Source: Hymenobacter translucens (GTDB lineage: Bacteria; Bacteroidota; Bacteroidia; Cytophagales; Hymenobacteraceae). From it: a DNA stretch of 64,000 nt. The stretch lies in the NCBI RefSeq assembly GCF_020685205.1, contig NZ_JAJERB010000012.1:46470-110469 (forward strand). Direction: 5' to 3'. The notes under the pieces are model-generated. The model did no database searches. It saw nothing but the letters and a program-made list of their open reading frames with translations, and was not told the DNA's origin. The position numbers and the translations under genes were made by a program. Shown here in pieces: positions 61,351-64,000 of the stretch; position 1 is the first letter of the stretch; every line of letters starts with the position of its first letter.

Positions 61351-63786
61351 ATGCGAGTACTCTTTTTGCTGGCTGCGCTGCTGGCCACCCTGCCCGCCTG
61401 GGCCCAGAGCATGCCGGGCATGCGCATGGGCAAGGGCACCGAGCCCCACCTGACCCAGTCCGCGCCGCCAGCCACCGAACTGCAGGGCAAAGTCGTGACG
61501 CCCCGCACGAGCTACGTGGGCAAAAGGGTGGAGTACGACTTATACGTCGACGAGCGCCTGGTCAACTTCACCGGCCGCACCCGTCGCGCCATCGGCATTA
61601 ACGGCCAGATTCCGGCCCCCACGCTCACCTTCAACGAGGGCGACACGGCCGTAATTCGGGTGCACAACCAGATGCACATGGAAACTTCCATCCACTGGCA
61701 CGGCATCCTGCTGCCCAACGAATACGACGGCGTACCCTACCTCAACACGGCCCCGGTCGAGCCCGGCGGCACCCACACGTTTACGTTTCCCCTGATTCAG
61801 AGCGGCACCTACTGGTACCACTCCCACACCATGCTGCAGGAACAGGACGGGGTGTACGGCTCCATCGTCATTCACCCCAAGCGCATACCCTACGAGATGA
61901 AGGAGTACGTGCTGGTGCTCTCCGACTGGACCGACCACAAATCCAAGGAAGTGCTGCGCTACCTCAAGCGCACCGGCGAGTGGTTTGCGGTGCAGAAGGG
62001 GGCCACCCAGAGCTACGGCGAGGCCCTGGCCGCCGGCTACTTCAAAGACAAGCTCAAGCAGGAGTGGGGCCGCATGCCGGCCATGGACCTGACCGACATC
62101 TACTACAACAAATTCCTCACTAACGGGCAGGAAAAGGGCTACTTCAAGGATGCCAAGCCCGGGGAAGTGGTGCGCCTGCGCGTCATCAACGGCAGCGCCT
62201 CGTCGTACTTTTTCCTGCAGTACGCCGGCGGCCCCATGCAGGTCATCGCCGCCGACGGCATCAACGTGGAGCCCTTCCCGGTTACCAAGCTCGAAATAGC
62301 CACGGCCGAAACCTACGACCTGCTGGTGACCGTGCCCGCCATGGGCGCGGCCGAATTCCGGGCCACGGCCAACGACATTACGGGCTACACCTCCACCTAC
62401 ATCGGGGCGGGCGAGCCGATGAAAGCGCCCGACCTGCCCCGCATCAACTACTTCCAGATGATGCGCGAGATGAACAGCATGGAGGGCATGAGCGGCATGG
62501 ACATGGGCGGCGCCGGCATGACCAAAGAGCAGAGCAGTGGGGAGATGAAAGGCATGAATATGAAAGGGATGGACATGTCGGGCAGCCACGGGCAGAAGCC
62601 GGCCAGCCCGGCGGCAGGCTCGGCGATGCCGGGCATGGACATGCAGCACGGGGCCGCGCCCGCCGCCACGGCGCCTTCGCCGCAGAACCGCCCCCAGAAC
62701 GCCCAGGAGAAAGCCGGCAAGAGCATGGGCAGCATGCAGGACATGGGCAGCATGGCGGGCATGGACATGGGGGGCATGAGCGGGATGGCTGGCATGGGCG
62801 GCAGCGCGGGCGATTTCAACTACAACCAGCTGCGGGCCCTTAATCCCACCACCCTCGACTCGACCAAGCAGTGGCGGGAAATCAACCTGACCCTGACCGG
62901 CAACATGCTGCGCTACGTGTGGTCATTCGACAACAAGACCCTGTCCGAGGCCGACAAGATTCCCATCCGCAAGGGCGAGAACGTGCGCATGACCTTCACC
63001 AACACCACCATGATGCGCCACCCCTTGCACCTGCACGGGCACTTTTTCCGGCTCGTCAACGCCCAGGGTGCCTACTCGCCCATGAAGCACACCTTCGACA
63101 TTCAGTCCATGGGCAAGGTCACCATCGAATTCGACGCCAACGAGGAGCAGGACTGGTTTTTCCACTGCCACATCCTCTACCACATGATGGCCGGCATGGC
63201 CCGCATCGTGAGCTACGAGGGTACCCCGCAGAACCAGTACGCCCGCACCGACTACAAGGAGCTAAAGAAGGAAGATAACCGGCCCTACCTCTGGGCCGAC
63301 CTGATGGCGCACTCGCAGGGCGCTTTTCTGGAAAGCACGCTCTCCAACAACCGCAACGCGCTCGAATTCGAGGGCCGGGTAAACTACCAGGGCAACTTCG
63401 AAACCGAAACCCACCTGCTGCGCTACCTCGACAACCGGCAGTTTCTCGCTGCCTTCGTCGGCTTTGATTACCGCAACAACCGCACGCTGCTGGCGGAAGG
63501 GGAGCGGAACACCAAAAACAACCGGCGGGTGTTCGACGTGGGCCTGTACTACCTGCTGCCGCTGCTCGTGCGCTCGGAGCTGCGCCTGGACAGCAACGGC
63601 AAGGTGCGCCTGCAGCTGGAGCGCACGGACCTGCCCCTGAGCAACAACTTCTTCGCCGACCTGCTGGTGAACACCGACCGGGAATACAACGTGGCCTTCC
63701 GCTACATGGTCAGCAAGTACGTGTCGCTGAGCACCAACTACGACAGCGACTACAAGTGGGGCGCTGGCCTGACCCTGCACTATTAA
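61351..63786 (+). CDS. copA: Multicopper oxidase (CopA/PcoA type) with extra C-terminal beta domain
   Basis: 811 residues from the ATG at 61351 (a GTG two codons upstream is less likely). A signal peptide ends AWAQ. Copper motifs: ETSIHWHGILLP (~113), GTYWYHSHTML, HPLHLHGHFFRL and HCHILYHMMAGM (~605-616). A Met-rich insertion of ~115 residues (370-486, MSGMDMGG, MKGMNMKGMDM) lies before the third cupredoxin domain. After the oxidase the protein continues for ~190 residues with alternating beta strands and a final aromatic LTLHY. PcoA-type oxidases normally stop after the HCH motif, so this resembles a PcoA-PcoB-like fusion. It oxidises Cu(I) in the periplasm. Confidence 0.88.
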   Translation: MRVLFLLAALLATLPAWAQSMPGMRMGKGTEPHLTQSAPPATELQGKVVTPRTSYVGKRVEYDLYVDERLVNFTGRTRRAIGINGQIPAPTLTFNEGDTAVIRVHNQMHMETSIHWHGILLPNEYDGVPYLNTAPVEPGGTHTFTFPLIQSGTYWYHSHTMLQEQDGVYGSIVIHPKRIPYEMKEYVLVLSDWTDHKSKEVLRYLKRTGEWFAVQKGATQSYGEALAAGYFKDKLKQEWGRMPAMDLTDIYYNKFLTNGQEKGYFKDAKPGEVVRLRVINGSASSYFFLQYAGGPMQVIAADGINVEPFPVTKLEIATAETYDLLVTVPAMGAAEFRATANDITGYTSTYIGAGEPMKAPDLPRINYFQMMREMNSMEGMSGMDMGGAGMTKEQSSGEMKGMNMKGMDMSGSHGQKPASPAAGSAMPGMDMQHGAAPAATAPSPQNRPQNAQEKAGKSMGSMQDMGSMAGMDMGGMSGMAGMGGSAGDFNYNQLRALNPTTLDSTKQWREINLTLTGNMLRYVWSFDNKTLSEADKIPIRKGENVRMTFTNTTMMRHPLHLHGHFFRLVNAQGAYSPMKHTFDIQSMGKVTIEFDANEEQDWFFHCHILYHMMAGMARIVSYEGTPQNQYARTDYKELKKEDNRPYLWADLMAHSQGAFLESTLSNNRNALEFEGRVNYQGNFETETHLLRYLDNRQFLAAFVGFDYRNNRTLLAEGERNTKNNRRVFDVGLYYLLPLLVRSELRLDSNGKVRLQLERTDLPLSNNFFADLLVNTDREYNVAFRYMVSKYVSLSTNYDSDYKWGAGLTLHY

Positions 63787-63907
63787 CGGGCAGCCGGCTC
63801 CCTACTTGCAGGTTTGCACCAGCGCCGTCACGCTCAACGTCGCCGTGGCGTCCGTGGTGTAGTTATGGGTGTTGTTAAACAAATAGGGTAAAACCTCCGA
63901 CTCGGCC
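63787..63907 (-). other. Short open frame after the multicopper oxidase gene
   Basis: On the minus strand a frame with coding-like residues (EVLPYLFNNTHNYTTDAT, then LSVTALVQTCK) ends in TAG at about 63804. It has no ATG and its 5' end overlaps the edge gene's frame, so it could be the real C-terminus after a frameshift or a gene remnant. Confidence 0.3.
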
Positions 63908-64000
63908 CTACGCCGGTTTGCTTGGCGGCTGCCAGGTAGCAATCAGGTCCATGTCAAACGGGGCTTCGGCCAGCAGGGGGTGGTCGGAGAAGTCGTACTC
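63908..64000 (-). CDS. C-terminal fragment of a minus-strand gene
   Basis: Thirty codons are visible, ending DMDLIATWQPPSKPA before TAG; the rest lies beyond the window edge. Too short to assign to a family. It converges on the multicopper oxidase gene. Confidence 0.4.
   Translation of the reverse strand, partial: EYDFSDHPLLAEAPFDMDLIATWQPPSKPA

Noticed and set aside
61540..62649. 369-residue open frame antisense to the multicopper oxidase
   Set aside because: All copper motifs are on the + strand; this is the reverse of Met-rich coding DNA.

Overview
The window looks like accessory DNA from a GC-rich member of the Bacteroidota, most probably Hymenobacter or a near relative (Hymenobacteraceae). 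The evidence is indirect. Several promoters fit the Bacteroidota pattern TTTG-N17-19-TAnnTTTG, there are no clear Shine-Dalgarno sequences, the conjugation genes are of the Bacteroidetes Tra type (VirB2/B3/B4/B6/B8/B9/B10 and TraO equivalents), and many families are Bacteroidota-typical (DUF6122, DUF305, GDCCVxC, DUF5990). A ParA-type partition gene, a relaxase, a coupling protein, a TOPRIM primase-like protein and an ArdC antirestriction protein suggest a conjugative plasmid or an integrative element. No replication initiator or integrase lies in the window, so these two cannot be separated.

Layout. 1-3110 (+): tail of an arsenic cluster (DUF6428 C-terminus, metallophosphoesterase, ArsN1-like acetyltransferase, ACR3 arsenite efflux, DUF5990). 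3194-4709 (-): mercury-type uptake cluster (ArsR-type regulator, MerTP, GDCCVxC protein, small exported CC protein), without a mercuric reductase. 4975-11024 (-): mobilisation block with two small unknown genes, a Fic protein with a possible VbhA-like partner, a VirD4/TraG coupling protein, a relaxase and a BtgA/MobA-like accessory protein. 11025-11717: gene-free control region with a candidate oriT hairpin and repeated TTTCyTAGGAAA palindromes. 11718-18825: ParA and an AT-hook partner, a small HTH protein, ArdC, an unknown gene, a TOPRIM/primase-like protein and two tandem paralogues of unknown function. 19046-29738 (+): a type IV secretion operon with a non-standard gene order. 29873-31533 (-): HipBA toxin-antitoxin. 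31808-36391 (-): a two-gene nuclease operon that I could not match to a named defence system (HhH plus PD-(D/E)xK protein, then a 1106-residue protein with a Cap4/DUF4297-like N-terminus). This is the best candidate for an undescribed system.

36602-63786: a large copper/silver resistance region. It contains two heavy-metal-binding-domain proteins, DUF4396, three DUF305 proteins, a TonB-dependent receptor, two DUF6122 proteins, a CopA P1B ATPase followed by a cupredoxin and an AraC-type regulator, a CusCBA-like RND pump, a second AraC-type regulator, a Csp/DUF326 copper-storage protein, DUF2269, a CopZ-like HMA protein, a Cys-rich exported protein, a DUF2231/Met-rich protein and a multicopper oxidase with an extra beta-rich C-terminal domain.

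The copper genes seem tied together by a repeated intergenic element, CTTGCATAATTT (AAATTATGCAAG on the other strand). I find nine copies between 39.0 and 60.0 kb, and several start about 53-55 bp upstream of a recognisable -7 box. The two AraC proteins carry an N-terminal HMA-like metal-binding segment and are natural candidates for the factor that binds it. The likely overall logic is a mobile element that bundles arsenic, mercury and copper resistance with conjugation, anti-restriction, addiction and phage/plasmid defence functions.
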